From the NCBI RefSeq assembly GCF_014905175.1, contig NC_057790.1:14410469-14474468 (forward strand): a stretch of DNA of 64,000 bases, in the 5' to 3' direction. The notes under the pieces were generated by a model, which had not been told where the DNA came from, did not search any database, and saw only the letters and a list, made by a program, of their open reading frames with translations. Source of the DNA: Aphidius gifuensis (taxonomy: Eukaryota > Arthropoda > Insecta > Hymenoptera > Braconidae). Within the stretch, counting starts at the first letter, position 1; each line of letters opens with the position of its first letter. Position numbers and translations under genes: made by a program. Shown in pieces: positions 22,913 through 33,376 of this stretch.

Positions 22913-24624
22913 ATGTGTTCGAGAAATAATAATAATAAAAAGGTAAGTCATTTATTTTATCAATTATTTAATTTATTTCCTATTGTTTTTCTGTATTTAT
23001 TTATTTATTGGTGTTTTTTTTTTTTTTTAATTATATTTTGTCTCTTTTGAACATGTGCTTGAAAATTGCATCATCAAGCACATGTTCTAACCTTCCTTCT
23101 TATTGTTTCTATTATTAATTTTATATTTTATTGTATTTTTTTTAATTCAGTTTTCTTTGCATTTTCTTTTTAGAGTTTTTTTGTATTTTTATTCAGTAGA
23201 GTTATTGCATTTTCTTTTTTTTTAGAGTTTTTTTGTATTTTGTTTAGTAGAGTTATTGCATTTCTTTTTTTTTTTAGAGTTTTCTTGTATTTTGTTCTGT
23301 AGAGTCATTGCATTTCTTTTTAATTTATTATTTATTTTTTTATTTATACATATTGCTTTTTTACTTAATCCAAAAAGTTTTTAGTACAGTTTTCTTTGCA
23401 TTTCCTTTTTAGAGTTTTTTTGTATTTTTATTCAGTAGAGTTATTGCATTTTCTTTTTTTTTAGAGTTTTTTGTATTTTGTTCAGTAGAGTCATCGCATT
23501 TCCTTTTAATTTGATATTTATTTTTTATTTATACGAATTGCTTTTATACTTAGTACAAAAAGGTTTTTTTTTCAGCACAGTTTTCTTTGTATTTTCTTTT
23601 TAGAATTTTTTTGTATTTTTATTCAGTAGAGTTATTGCATTTCCTTTTTTTAGAGTTTTTTTGTATTTTGTTCAGTAGAGTCATTGCATTTCCTTTTAAT
23701 TTATTATTTATTTATTATTCATACATATTGCTTTTATACTTAGTACAAAAAGTTTTTTTTTTTAGAGTTTTTTTGCAATTTTATTCAGTAGAGTCATTGT
23801 TTTTCCTATTTTTTTTGCAATTTGTTCAGTAGTGTCATTGTATTTTCTTTTAATTTATTATTTATTTTTTTTATTTATACGTTTTGCTTTTATACTTAGT
23901 ACAAAGAGTTTTTTTGACATTTTATGGTAACTAAATTTATACGTATTGCTTTTATATTTAGTACAAAAAATCATTTTATCTCATATACTTAGTATAAAAA
24001 GTAGTACATGTGCTAGTTTTATAAATTTTCAATTTCCCTGTGTTAGTTTTTATATATTTTATTTTTTTTTGTTCATTTTTACAGGATGTTTCAATGGAAA
24101 TACCATTTATCGACTTGATCAGTGATGATGATGATGATGATGATGTAATACATTGTAAGTTTTTTTAATTATTTTTTATTTTCCAATATTTTTTCAATTA
24201 AATATTTTAATTCATTGTTGTTTTTTTTTTTTCAGTAACCAGAGACACACGTGATCATGAATATGAAGATAAAAATGAAGATGATGATGATGATGTAATA
24301 CATTGTAAGTATTTTTTCAATTTTTTTTTTATTTTTCAATATTTTTTCAATTAAATATTTTAATTCATTGTTTTTTTTTTTTTTTTTTTTTCAGTAACCA
24401 GAGACACACGGGATCAAGAATATGAATATGAAGATGATATTGATGTTGATGATGATGATGATAACGATGATGATGCAGACACCGTCATTTTGGAACCAGA
24501 GGAGCTGGTTCGGAGGGTCGAGGATGCAGATTTCTACAATTGCTCCTATACGCCGAGTGAGAGGTCCAGAAGGGGACGAATTTGTCGTGACCCAATGTGG
24601 TCACAAGATTATTTGTTTTATTAA
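22913..24624 (+). CDS. Four-exon gene for a 132-residue acidic protein
   Basis: ATG at 22913 begins exon 1 (22913-22942, MCSRNNNNKK) ending in a consensus AAG|GTAAGT donor. Exon 2 is 24085-24154, exon 3 24236-24304 and exon 4 24395-24624, each bounded by T-rich CAG acceptors and GTAAGT donors with matching phases (0, 1, 1), giving an uninterrupted frame to the TAA at 24622-24624. Exons 2 and 3 end with the same acidic run and VIH codon series, and exons 3 and 4 both start with LTRDTRD, so exon plus intron were duplicated. The middle is a poly-Asp/Glu tract; the C-terminus (YNCSYTPSERSRRGRICRD) is basic and uncharged-acid free. I recognise no family. Consistent splice signals and the open frame argue that it is real. 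Introns are unusual for a Polinton gene. Confidence 0.65.
23100..23900 (+). repeat. Tandem repeat array inside intron 1 of the acidic gene
   Basis: A 50-65-bp subunit (TTTTTAGAGTTTTTTTGTAT, then TTCAGTAGAGTTATTGCATT) is repeated about ten times and organised in longer units of about 180-190 bp that also contain TATTGCTTTTATACTTAGTA. It explains the long T-rich intron and the spurious hydrophobic ORF read through it. Confidence 0.75.
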
Positions 24625-24866
24625 ATAATGAATAAATGAATAAATAAATAATTTCCAATTTTTTTCCAAGTATATTGTTTTTTTTTTTTTAATTAATCCT
24701 ATGGTTTTTTATTTTTTCATATGAAATATTTTCCTGTTTCTAAATTTTTTTTATTTTTGTGAGTGTTGATAGAAGTTATTGAAAATGTCGCTAGTTGTAT
24801 ATGAAAAAAAGGTGGTGTTAGTGTGATGGTGTCGCTAGTGGTCAACAAAAAAAGTAGGGATAAAGC

Positions 24867-24874
24867 TATATAAA
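24867..24874 (+). promoter_or_regulatory. TATA box upstream of the PolB gene
   Basis: TATATAAA lies 815 bases upstream of the PolB ATG. It is followed by CTCATTCTTCTAAC, a plausible start region, and by a leader exon ending ATCAG|GTGAGT. The coding exon begins after the T-rich acceptor ending TTTTTAG at 25658. Confidence 0.5.
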
Positions 24875-24899
24875 TGATGGCACATCCAACTCATTCTTC

Positions 24900-25655
24900 T
24901 AACAAATTCACTGTGGTCTGCTGTCAAAACGGTATATAGTTATATAAAAATATCAGGTGAGTCTTAACCACAATTTATTAATCAATGAGTATTTCAATAA
25001 TCCTAAGATATTTTATAAAATTTCTTAATAAACTATCCTTAGATTTTCACTAGCTATTATTCTACAACGATATCTTTTGCACTAGGTTGTTATTTTTCAA
25101 TATAAAAAATAACCTCAAAATTTTTTTTGTTGTAATCCATCATTATCTTGTCAATTTCTGAATATTTTCCAAATGTTTCAAGTCAATTATTCTTAGATTT
25201 TCACTAGCTATCATTTTACATGAATATTTTTCTATAAAAGAATAACCTCAAAATCTTTTTATAATCCATCATTATCTTTGCAATTTTAAATATTTTTTAA
25301 AATTTTTTTAAGTTAATTGTTTTTTAAGGTTAACCAAACGAATATTATTGTGGTCTGCTGTCAAAACGATATATAGTTATATAAAAAATATCAGGTAAGT
25401 CTTAACCACAATTTAATAATCAATGAGTATTTGAATAATCCTAAGATATTTTATAAAATTTTTTAATAAACTATCCTTAGATTTTCACTAGCTATCATTT
25501 TACATGAATATTTTTCTATAAAAAAATAACCTCAAAATCTTTTTATAATCCATCATTATCTTTGCAATTTTTACATATTTTTTGAAATTTTTGAAGTCAA
25601 TTATCAATAGTTGTTTACTTGCAATCATTCCACATTAATATTTTTTTGATTTTTA
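24900..25655 (+). repeat. Duplicated leader exon and intron upstream of PolB
   Basis: The block GTGGTCTGCTGTCAAAACG, then TATATAGTTATATAAAAA, ATCAGGT(G/A)AGTCTTAACC and about 200 bp of intron-like sequence, occurs at about 24914 and again at about 25350. Both copies keep a strong splice donor, so either could serve as leader exon. Confidence 0.75.
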
Positions 25656-25681
25656 GGATAATCAACAAATAATAAAATAAA

Positions 25682-28600
25682 ATGGATTTATACGCACAAT
25701 GCAAACAACTTCGAGAGAATTATCGAAAAATAGTTGAACGTTTACATCAAGTTCCAGATCACTATGAAATCAATTCTACAATTATTTCATTACGCAGAGA
25801 TATTTCAAATTATAATAAATCATGTGCAAGTCTGTCAGGTGCTCATAAAAAATGCACTCAGGCAACAGTGGGAATACTAACAACATTTTTATTCAGATTA
25901 CAAAGTTTGCAAGTACAAGGTGCAGGTGCATCTTCAACAGTTGATGTATCAAACGATACTACTGAAAATTACATTGAATGGCAAGATTTAGAAAATTTTT
26001 TCAGAAACAGGATGAAGACTAGCATTATAATTAATTTAAAACATAAGAATGTAAAAGACTTTCTTCCTGATGCTAAAGAAATGTTAATTAGTCAAATAGC
26101 TCTTATTTTACAAGATAAAAATGCACTCGAAGTCAATACTGTAATACTGTATTAGCTCTGAATTATGAAATTGAAAAACCAGCTGATAATAGTGTGGAAG
26201 TTGAAACAAAATATTTCAGTGAAGGTAGTTTTGAGGTTTTACAATCATCAGATCTCAGTCAATTATTTCAAGAAAAATTTGAACATTTTTTAGAAGATGT
26301 TGAGGAAGCTCAATTAAATGGATCTGGTTGGAAACTGCATGAAATCCTCCATCTTGAAATCCAAATAAATGAATACATACCACTGCAAGGTGGTAATTCA
26401 TCTTTCGTTGAAATGCCATCATGGATAATTAAAACTCATTCAGTTGTGAATGTTAAAAATTCAGACAATTTATGTTTTATTTGGTCAGTTTTAGCATGTT
26501 TATACAAGGTGTCTAACCATGCTGACCGTGTGAGTCAATATAAAAAACATATTGATGAGTTAAATGGTAGCGAAATCACTTTCCCCATAACATGGGAAAA
26601 AATCAAAATTTTTAAAAAAAAAAATAAGTTGAAAATTAATATTTATGGAATAGAGAATGATGATGATGATGATAATGAAAGTGATGATGATGATGATGAT
26701 GAGGAAAAAAAAATAAAAAACGTAGAAAAGAAAGGATTGTTCCATATTATATTAGCAAGAATGAATCTAATTTGAATACAATTCATCTTATAATGATCAA
26801 AAGAGATGATGATGATGATGATGATAATGATGATGATGATGATGAGTTAGATTCGCAAAAAAATTTATCACAATATCAATTCGCTTGGATTAAAAATTTA
26901 TCGAGATTAGTAAGTGCGCAAATTTCTAAACATAATGGAAAGAAAATAATTTGTGATCGATGCTTATGTCATTTTCAATCACAAAAATCTTGTGATAATC
27001 ATGAAAAATTATGTAGTGAAAAATGTAAAAGTGCAATGAGATTACCGACTGCTAAAAATAATATTTTAAAATTTTTAAGCTATAAACATCAATTAACAGT
27101 ACCATTTATAATTTATGGTGATTTAGAATGTTTATTGGAAAAAGTGCAGAGTGAAGAACTTGAAAAAAATCAAATTTATCAAAAACATGTTCCAAGTAGT
27201 GCAGCATATTATTTAAAGTGTAGTTATGATGACTCACTTTCCAAGTTCAATCTTCATAGAGGTAAAAATTCAATTGAATGGTTCATTACAGAGCTTGAAC
27301 AAATTGCTCATCAAGTCAATAAAATAATAGATGATATTAAACCAATGTCTCTCACACGAGATGAAGAATTACAATTTTTAAATGCTAAAAAATGTCATAT
27401 TTGTGATAAAAATTTCACGAAAAATGACGTAAGAGTAAGAGATCATTCTCATTGGACCTCAGAATACCGAGGTGCCGCCCATCAAATATGCAATATTAAT
27501 TATCAAGAATCATGTATTATCCCAGTAGTATTTCATAACCTCACAGGCTATGATGCACATTTTATCATCAAAAATCTAGATGAATAATCTAGATGATGAT
27601 AAAAAATTAATAACAAAAAGTCTCTGTAAAAATGATGATGAATTCAATTTAATTACAAAGAAGCGAGTATTTCCATATGATTATCTTGATAAATGGGAAA
27701 AATTTGATGATACAACACTTCCATCGAAAGATCAATTTTATTCAAAATTGAATGAAGAAAATATTTCAGATGAAGCATATGCACATGCTCTAAATGTTAA
27801 GCAAAAGTTCAATATAAAAACACTTGGGGAATATTCTGATTTATATTTACAAACTGATGTTGCCCTTTTAGCTGATGTTTTTGAAAGCTTCAGAGCTGAT
27901 TGTTTGAATACATATAAGTTAGATCCAGCACATTATTATACACTACCTGGACTTAGTTTTAGTGCAATGTTGAGATATACTCAGATTGAACTAGAATTGT
28001 TGACAGATCCTGAAATGATGTTGTTCATTGAGCAAGGTATAAGAGGTGGTTTATCACAAGTCTCAAATCGATGTGGAAAAGCAAATAATCGATATATGGG
28101 CAGTGAATATAATCCAGAGAAAGAAGAGTCATTTTTAATGTACTTTGATTTAAATAATATGTATGGAGCAGCAATGAGAGAATATCTTCCAACTTGTAAA
28201 TTTGAATGGATTAATAATTTTGATATTTCAATATTAAATTCAACTGCTGATAACTCAAAATATGGATACATTCTTGAAGTTGATTTAGATTATCCTGCAA
28301 GTTTGCATCATCATCATAAAGATTTTCCTTTAGCACCAGTACGCGAAAAACCACCTCTAGAAACCAGTAAAACTCCAAAACTACTGGCAACTCTAGATAA
28401 TAAAAAAAATTATGTTATCCATTACCGGAATTTAAAACAATATTGTTCTTTGGGGATGATTATTACTAAAGTTCATCGTGTTTTAAAATTTGAACAAAGT
28501 GCATGGCTTCAATCTTATATTGATCTTAATACAGAGTTACGAAAGAAAGCACGTAGTGCATTTGAAAAAGATCTTAGAAAATTATTCATTAATGCAATTT

Positions 28601-29370
28601 ATGGTAAAACTCTAGAGTCTGTAAGAACTCGTAAATCTATAAAACTTGTTGAAAAATATGGTGGTAGAGGTGGAGCAAGATTTTATATCTCAAAGCCAAA
28701 CTTTCACAGTCATTTAATCATTGACGATCTTGTAATAATTGAGATGAAACCAACAAGTATACTTTTCAATAAACCAATTTATCTTGGATTTTCTATTTTG
28801 GAAATGTCAAAAACATATATGTATGATTTCCATTATAATTTCATAAAACCAAAATATGAAGATAAAGTCAAGTATTTATATGGTGATACTGATTCTGCTG
28901 TATACCACATATTTAGTCATAATCCATACGATTTAATACGTAATAATCCTGATAAATTTGATACATCTGATTTTCCAGAAAATAATCAATATGGAATTCA
29001 ATTAAAAAATAAAAAAGTTATTGGTATTATGAAAGATGAGAATAATGGAAAAATAATGAAAGAATTCATTGGTTTACGAAGTAAATTATACTCTTATGTT
29101 ATAGCGGATAAAAATAATTCATTAAAAAAACGTGTTCATATGAGAGCAAAGGGCGTCAAAAGATCAACTGTAAGACAAATAACTTTCGATGATTATAAAA
29201 ATTGTTTAATTAATCAAGTAACAACAAGAACAATTGAAAAAATTGCTCTCAGTTGGCAAGATGATAAACGACAGTTAACTAATGGTGAAACTGACACTCT
29301 GCCTTGGGGATATATACCTGTTGAACGAATGTGTTTGAGTAAAAGTATATATAAAAGAAAATATGAATGA
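25682..29370 (+). pseudogene. Element C protein-primed family B DNA polymerase, frameshifted and internally deleted
   Basis: This is the replicative polymerase of the Polinton. The N-terminal region is spread over two frames (25682-26155, 26194-26775) and includes the NLCFIWSVLACLYKVSNHAD segment typical of Polinton PolB. The next frame (26772-27587) holds the Exo I motif IYGDLECLLEKV, a zinc-binding CHICDKNF...HQIC insert and the Exo II motif FHNLTGYDAHFII. The frame is then broken at 27580-27587, and residues normally lying between Exo II and the next conserved region are missing. The last ORF (27580-29370) has Exo III (YSDLYLQTDVALLADVF), Pol A (FDLNNMYGAAM), Pol B (KLFINAIYGKTLESV), Pol C (YLYGDTDSAVYHI) and a KG motif (RAKGVKR). 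All palm-domain catalytic aspartates are present. A poly-Asp insert near 26650-26850 is repeat-derived. Confidence 0.92.
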
Positions 29371-29468
29371 TGTGAATAAAAGTTGTATAAATGTATATAA
29401 TAAAAAATAATTGTAAGAAAATAAATACACATTGCTTTTTATTTATTAGTTTATTGATTATCTATCCA

Positions 29469-30368
29469 CTAATTATGAATATTGTCAAATTCAAGATATT
29501 TTACATACATTTTATTCCCACGTCTCTTTAAAACTTTTTCGATCAAATAAATGTCAGAATGTCGAACTTTTTGTAGCTCTTCAGTATAAAAGCTTCCTTG
29601 TATTGAATTCTCTCGATAGTCTTCAAGCTCATACGTTACAGGTGATGTTTTATTAATTTCAGTAATCGTGAATATTTTGTTTGTCCACTTTGGTTTATAA
29701 CCTTTATCAAAGACATGCTTATATTTACTTATTCTTACATGTTGATTTAATTTAAATTTGATTTTAACATGACAATGATTTAAACTTTGAAACACAGTTT
29801 GTTTTAATATTTCAATATTTTTACCAACAACTTCAACAGGTTTCATTTTAATTGTGCGATGTTTGGTATTATTATATTTTTTAATTAATTCTGGCAGCAA
29901 TTTCAACCATTTATAATTTCCTTGCATCCTAAATTCAAAAAACATTTTGTTTTTTAGTGTTCTATTGTATCGTTCAACTATTGATGCTTTTAAATGAGTA
30001 AATGTTGAATACATATGAACATTATATTTTTTTAACATTGTTTTGAATGTTGAATTATAAAATTCTTTTCCTTGATCCACATGAAGATTTTTGCATATTC
30101 GACCTTTTTTGAATATTGATTCCATTGCTGCTGTTACCTCTTTTCCAGTTTTATTTTTGAGTCCAACAGCCCAGCTGAATTTTGAGAAAATATCAATGAC
30201 TGTTAAAATAAAATTATATCCAGAATTGATCTTTGAATGTTCAATCATTTCAAGAAGATCATCTTGCCACGTTTCATCCTTATCACGAATATCAACTTTA
30301 CGTCGTAAAAAATTTTTTCTTGCTGGAGCGTGTAACTCACGCACAACGTCTCTTTTATAATCAGTCAT
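29469..30368 (-). CDS. Element C integrase, stop just short of the chromodomain end
   Basis: Retroviral-type DDE integrase of 299 codons from ATG 30368. The catalytic core shows the first D in ETWQDDLLEM, the second D in NLHVDQGKEF and the E in ASIVERYNRTLKNKM, with the expected spacing. An SH3-like segment (VRISKYKHVFDKGYKPKW) follows. The C-terminus begins a chromodomain (IEKVLKRRGNKMYVKYLEF) but meets TAG; the three codons after it still encode a Trp-Ile-acidic pattern typical of chromodomains, so the stop appears to be a recent truncation. The promoter has TATAAAA with T at 30407 and TCAGT with A at 30376, eight bases upstream of the ATG. It converges with PolB, whose 3' end is 98 bp away. 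Confidence 0.88.
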   Translation of the reverse strand: MTDYKRDVVRELHAPARKNFLRRKVDIRDKDETWQDDLLEMIEHSKINSGYNFILTVIDIFSKFSWAVGLKNKTGKEVTAAMESIFKKGRICKNLHVDQGKEFYNSTFKTMLKKYNVHMYSTFTHLKASIVERYNRTLKNKMFFEFRMQGNYKWLKLLPELIKKYNNTKHRTIKMKPVEVVGKNIEILKQTVFQSLNHCHVKIKFKLNQHVRISKYKHVFDKGYKPKWTNKIFTITEINKTSPVTYELEDYRENSIQGSFYTEELQKVRHSDIYLIEKVLKRRGNKMYVKYLEFDNIHN

Positions 30369-30407
30369 AGTTCACTGACGGATGTATACAGACTGATTTT
30401 TTTTATA

Positions 30408-31225
30408 TTAATATATTAATCCACATTCTCTCAACTCTTCAATAATTGACATGATCTCATTATCATGATTCGGATTACCAGCTGTTCTTGATGCTACTAA
30501 TAATCGTAATCGATCAACAAGTTCATTCGGATCGTCCCAATAGATATAATTGACTCTAGTTGGATTATTTTTTCTAAGAGTCATAACCGTTGGTAATAAT
30601 CCAGTACCATAATGCTCATTATTATCATTCTTATGAGGTGCAATAAAATCAATGTATTTCCGAGATGCTGAATTTTTTATTGGCATATTAGATCTATGAT
30701 ATTGATGATGTGCATTTGTATTATTAATAATTTCATTATAATTTTTTTCATCAATATCAGTAATAGTTCTTCTGTCTGGTGATTTCATAAATAATAATTC
30801 CATTAATCCAGGTGTTATTTTGTATGGTGTATCAAAAATATTTAATTCATCATCGTTAAAGAAAATTTTCGCATTTCCAATTTTGTAGTCAGATTTTACT
30901 TTTTTTACACCATAATCTTTATCCCACTGTATACTATTGATTTTTCCTAAGTAATCATCTATTAAATCTTTATTTGATTCTTCCACAAATGTTTCCTCGC
31001 CTTCATCAGCAGTATCATATTCAGCTTCTTGTTCATAAACTGATTCTTCAATATCAGAAGTACTAAAATTGTCCTCATGTGTTGAATTATTTTTTTTATC
31101 ATTCGTATTTTTTTCATCTGGAAATGATTTATCATCATCAATTAATGATTTTTTGCTAACCGTTGTTGTTGGCAGTTGTGCAGCTAATTTGTTGAGCGGT
31201 GTGACAACAGGTTTAAGATATTCAT
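30408..31225 (-). pseudogene. Conserved Maverick protein (DUF8207-like), N-terminal frameshift
   Basis: The first ATG after the predicted start site is at 31225, but its frame closes after 13 codons. The conserved protein lies in another frame from about 31219 and is open to 30408. It has an acidic leader (SDIEESVYEQEAEYD) followed by the core YGVKKVKSDYKIGNAKIFF, ITPGLMELLFMKSPDRR and NYNEIINNTNAHHQYHR. This core is common in uncharacterised arthropod and cnidarian Maverick-associated proteins; I believe it is the family named DUF8207, from memory. Role is unknown. Its TATA box (T at 31271) lies inside the 3' end of the ATPase gene and its TCAGT initiator at 31238. Confidence 0.65.
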
Positions 31226-31246
31226 TTTACAATTAACTGAGAAAAT

Positions 31247-31963
31247 TTAACAAATTATTTTGTTATTTATAGTTATAAAGCAGTCAAAATTTTTTCTATA
31301 TCTTCCTTTATCTATATCTCTATATTTATCGATACACAGGAAGCAATATTTTTCTTTCCAACAATCCACATACATCTGCCGGAATTTACTATACTCCATA
31401 TCAATGTTAACATGATCGTGATGTATATGCTTTAAATTCGTATCATCTTGTGGAAAGATAATCAAAAAATTAATATTATCACGTATCAAGTGTTTAGGTA
31501 TTCGCGCATATGATTGACATAAATAAAATGAATCAACAGCTTTATGTCTTCCCATACAAAAAAATGCTTTAATATGGTCCTGCTTTTCAGTTGCAACGTC
31601 GTCAAATATAAACAAAGAATTTGGTTTTGCTTCATCAACTGGTACAACTTGATCGTTGTCTGAAAATTTATAATAATTTATTTCTTCAAGTGGTTCTAGT
31701 AACTTTTCTAAATATTGATATTTTGGTTGGTATAATGATTTACTATAAATATAAATATTTGCAAATCGTAAACCATTTGGATCAACAATTAAACTCATTA
31801 AAGCGTTCGTTTTACCACAATTACTTCCTCCAATTATCGCACATCTTATTGTATTTGGTAGTAAATCACCATGTCGTTTTTCTTTTAAACCATTACCACT
31901 TTTCGATGTAATTATATCAAAGTTTATAACTGGTAATTTTAGAGCTTGTTTCTGGTATTCCAT
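31247..31963 (-). CDS. Element C packaging ATPase
   Basis: Intact 238-residue ATPase of the FtsK/HerA-A32 type that drives DNA packaging. I chose the ATG at 31963 (MEYQKQALKLPV) over the longer open frame because the predicted start site (TCAGT, A at 31976) lies only 13 bases upstream and would exclude the upstream ATGs. Walker A is IGGSNCGKTNAL, Walker B SLFIFDDVATEK, and FYLCQSYARIPKHLIRDN is the sensor region. It is transcribed divergently from the PLA2 gene from a shared 46-bp promoter. All motifs are present and no lesion is seen. Confidence 0.9.
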   Translation of the reverse strand: MEYQKQALKLPVINFDIITSKSGNGLKEKRHGDLLPNTIRCAIIGGSNCGKTNALMSLIVDPNGLRFANIYIYSKSLYQPKYQYLEKLLEPLEEINYYKFSDNDQVVPVDEAKPNSLFIFDDVATEKQDHIKAFFCMGRHKAVDSFYLCQSYARIPKHLIRDNINFLIIFPQDDTNLKHIHHDHVNIDMEYSKFRQMYVDCWKEKYCFLCIDKYRDIDKGRYRKNFDCFITINNKIIC

Positions 31964-31975
31964 CGTGATGAGCAC

Positions 31976-32022
31976 TGAGCTCAAATCATATAAATTCAAC
32001 CGTTTTATACCAAAGCAAATCA
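31976..32022. promoter_or_regulatory. Overlapping divergent promoters of ATPase and PLA2 genes
   Basis: Plus strand: TATAAA with first T at 31989 and TCAGT with A at 32022. Minus strand: TATAAAA with first T at 32009 and TCAGT with A at 31976. Both spacings are 33 nt, and the two core promoters overlap in 47 bp. The resulting leaders are 15 and 13 nt. Confidence 0.75.
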
Positions 32023-32036
32023 GTCTGTTATAAGCT

Positions 32037-32966
32037 ATGATTGAGCATACATCAAAAAAGAAAAAGAACAAAAAACGTTGTGGAAAAGGAATACTAAATA
32101 AAATAATTAACAAGTTACCATTTGAACTTCATCTGCCTGGTTATTCATATTGTGGACCAGGTACCAAGTTAGAAAAACGTTTAGCAAGAGGAGATCCGGG
32201 AATTAATCCTTTGGACGCAGCCTGTAAAAATCACGATATTGCATATTCGAAAAATTGCAACGACATCAAGGCAAGAAACGCAGCTGATGATATTTTAGCT
32301 CGCGAAGCAGCTAAACGTATTTTTTCTAAAGACGCAAGTTTAAGTGAAAGAGCAGCAGCTACATTCGTTACAGGAGCAATGAAAGTAAAATCAAAATTTG
32401 GTATGGGTTGTGTTAATGAAAAAAAGAAAAAGAAATGTACGAGAAAAAAAAAACCATTATCTTCGTTGAAAAATAGAAAAATAAAAAAAAAGACTGGAGG
32501 AAAATTAATAAAAAATAAAAAACGTGCAGTTAAAAAAAAGAAAATAACAAAAAAGAAAATATCATTTTCAAAAACCGTACAAGCAGCAAAACAAGCAATG
32601 AAGGGATCAAATAATTCATCAGTTGCAATTAAATCAGCAATAAACGGTGCGAAAGCAGCTATTAAAAAAAATGGTGGCAAGAAAGCTATTACAGTACCTA
32701 GAGTTTTACCAGTTGCTAAACATATCGGTGGTGCACTACCACTTTTAATCCCGATTTTCTCAGCTATATCAGCATTAGGTGGGTTAGTTGGTGGAGCATC
32801 TGGTGTTGTCAAAGCTATCAATGCAGTAAAGACAAGTAAAGAACAATTAAATGAAAATAAGCGACACAATAAAATGATGGAATCGATTTCCATAGGAAAA
32901 GGACTTTATTTAACAGCACATAAAAGCGGTATGGGACTTTATCTCTCTCCAAAAAACTTCAACTGA
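32037..32966 (+). CDS. Phospholipase A2-like virion protein
   Basis: A 309-residue protein. Residues about 35-75 form a parvovirus VP1-type phospholipase A2 motif: calcium loop YCGPGT, then PLDAACKNHDIAYSK with the catalytic His-Asp pair. Such domains let incoming particles breach endosomal membranes in parvoviruses and are found in several Polinton/adintovirus proteins. The middle (about 125-180) is very Lys-rich, followed by an Ala-rich helix. Residues about 225-260 are hydrophobic (LPLLIPIFSAISALGGLVGG), and the C-terminus ends in a repeated GLYL motif (GKGLYLTAHKSGMGLYL), a layout recalling adenovirus pVI/pX-type internal proteins. The stop overlaps the protease start as TGATG. No lesions are seen. 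Confidence 0.85.
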   Translation: MIEHTSKKKKNKKRCGKGILNKIINKLPFELHLPGYSYCGPGTKLEKRLARGDPGINPLDAACKNHDIAYSKNCNDIKARNAADDILAREAAKRIFSKDASLSERAAATFVTGAMKVKSKFGMGCVNEKKKKKCTRKKKPLSSLKNRKIKKKTGGKLIKNKKRAVKKKKITKKKISFSKTVQAAKQAMKGSNNSSVAIKSAINGAKAAIKKNGGKKAITVPRVLPVAKHIGGALPLLIPIFSAISALGGLVGGASGVVKAINAVKTSKEQLNENKRHNKMMESISIGKGLYLTAHKSGMGLYLSPKNFN

Positions 32967-33328
32967 TGCTACCACAAAGAGCTTTAACTGACGGTGATTT
33001 ATTAAAATTTGCTAAACAATCAAAAATTGCTAATTTTCGTGGAGTTTTTATGCGAAATGATATGCCAAAAGATGGACCATGGGAACAAGAGTGTGGAATC
33101 ATTAATTTAGATGATAAAAGGAATCCTGGAACACATTGGGTAGCATATAAAAAACTCAATAAAAATTCAGCAATATACTTTGATAGTTTTGGCAACTTAC
33201 AGCCACCGAAAGATCTTGTCAGTTATCTTAATGTTGGTAGCATCAATTATAATCATAAACGTTATCAAGATTGGAATACGTATAATTGTGGACATTTATG
33301 TCTCGCATTTCTCACAGGAAAACTATAA
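32966..33328 (+). CDS. Element C adenovirus-type maturation protease
   Basis: A 120-residue cysteine protease of the adenain type, which matures capsid proteins. The catalytic His is in GTHWVAYKK, the acidic strand is AIYFDSFGNLQPP and the catalytic Cys is in YNCGHLCLAFL near the C-terminus. The ATG at 32966 overlaps the PLA2 stop (TGATG), suggesting coupled translation from the PLA2 message; I see no TATA/TCAGT pair of its own. It is shorter than adenovirus protease (about 200 residues) but retains the catalytic set. Its stop codon lies inside the TATA box of the penton gene. Confidence 0.85.
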   Translation: MLPQRALTDGDLLKFAKQSKIANFRGVFMRNDMPKDGPWEQECGIINLDDKRNPGTHWVAYKKLNKNSAIYFDSFGNLQPPKDLVSYLNVGSINYNHKRYQDWNTYNCGHLCLAFLTGKL

Positions 33329-33376
33329 AAGCAGAAGAAAAGAAAATTTCCAATCAGTTATTTATCAACCTTGACA

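Noticed and set aside
32231..32893. 220-codon minus-strand ORF opposite the PLA2 gene
   Set aside because: It is the antisense shadow of the Lys/Ala-rich PLA2-like coding region, Phe/Leu-rich as expected from complementing AAA and GCA codons.
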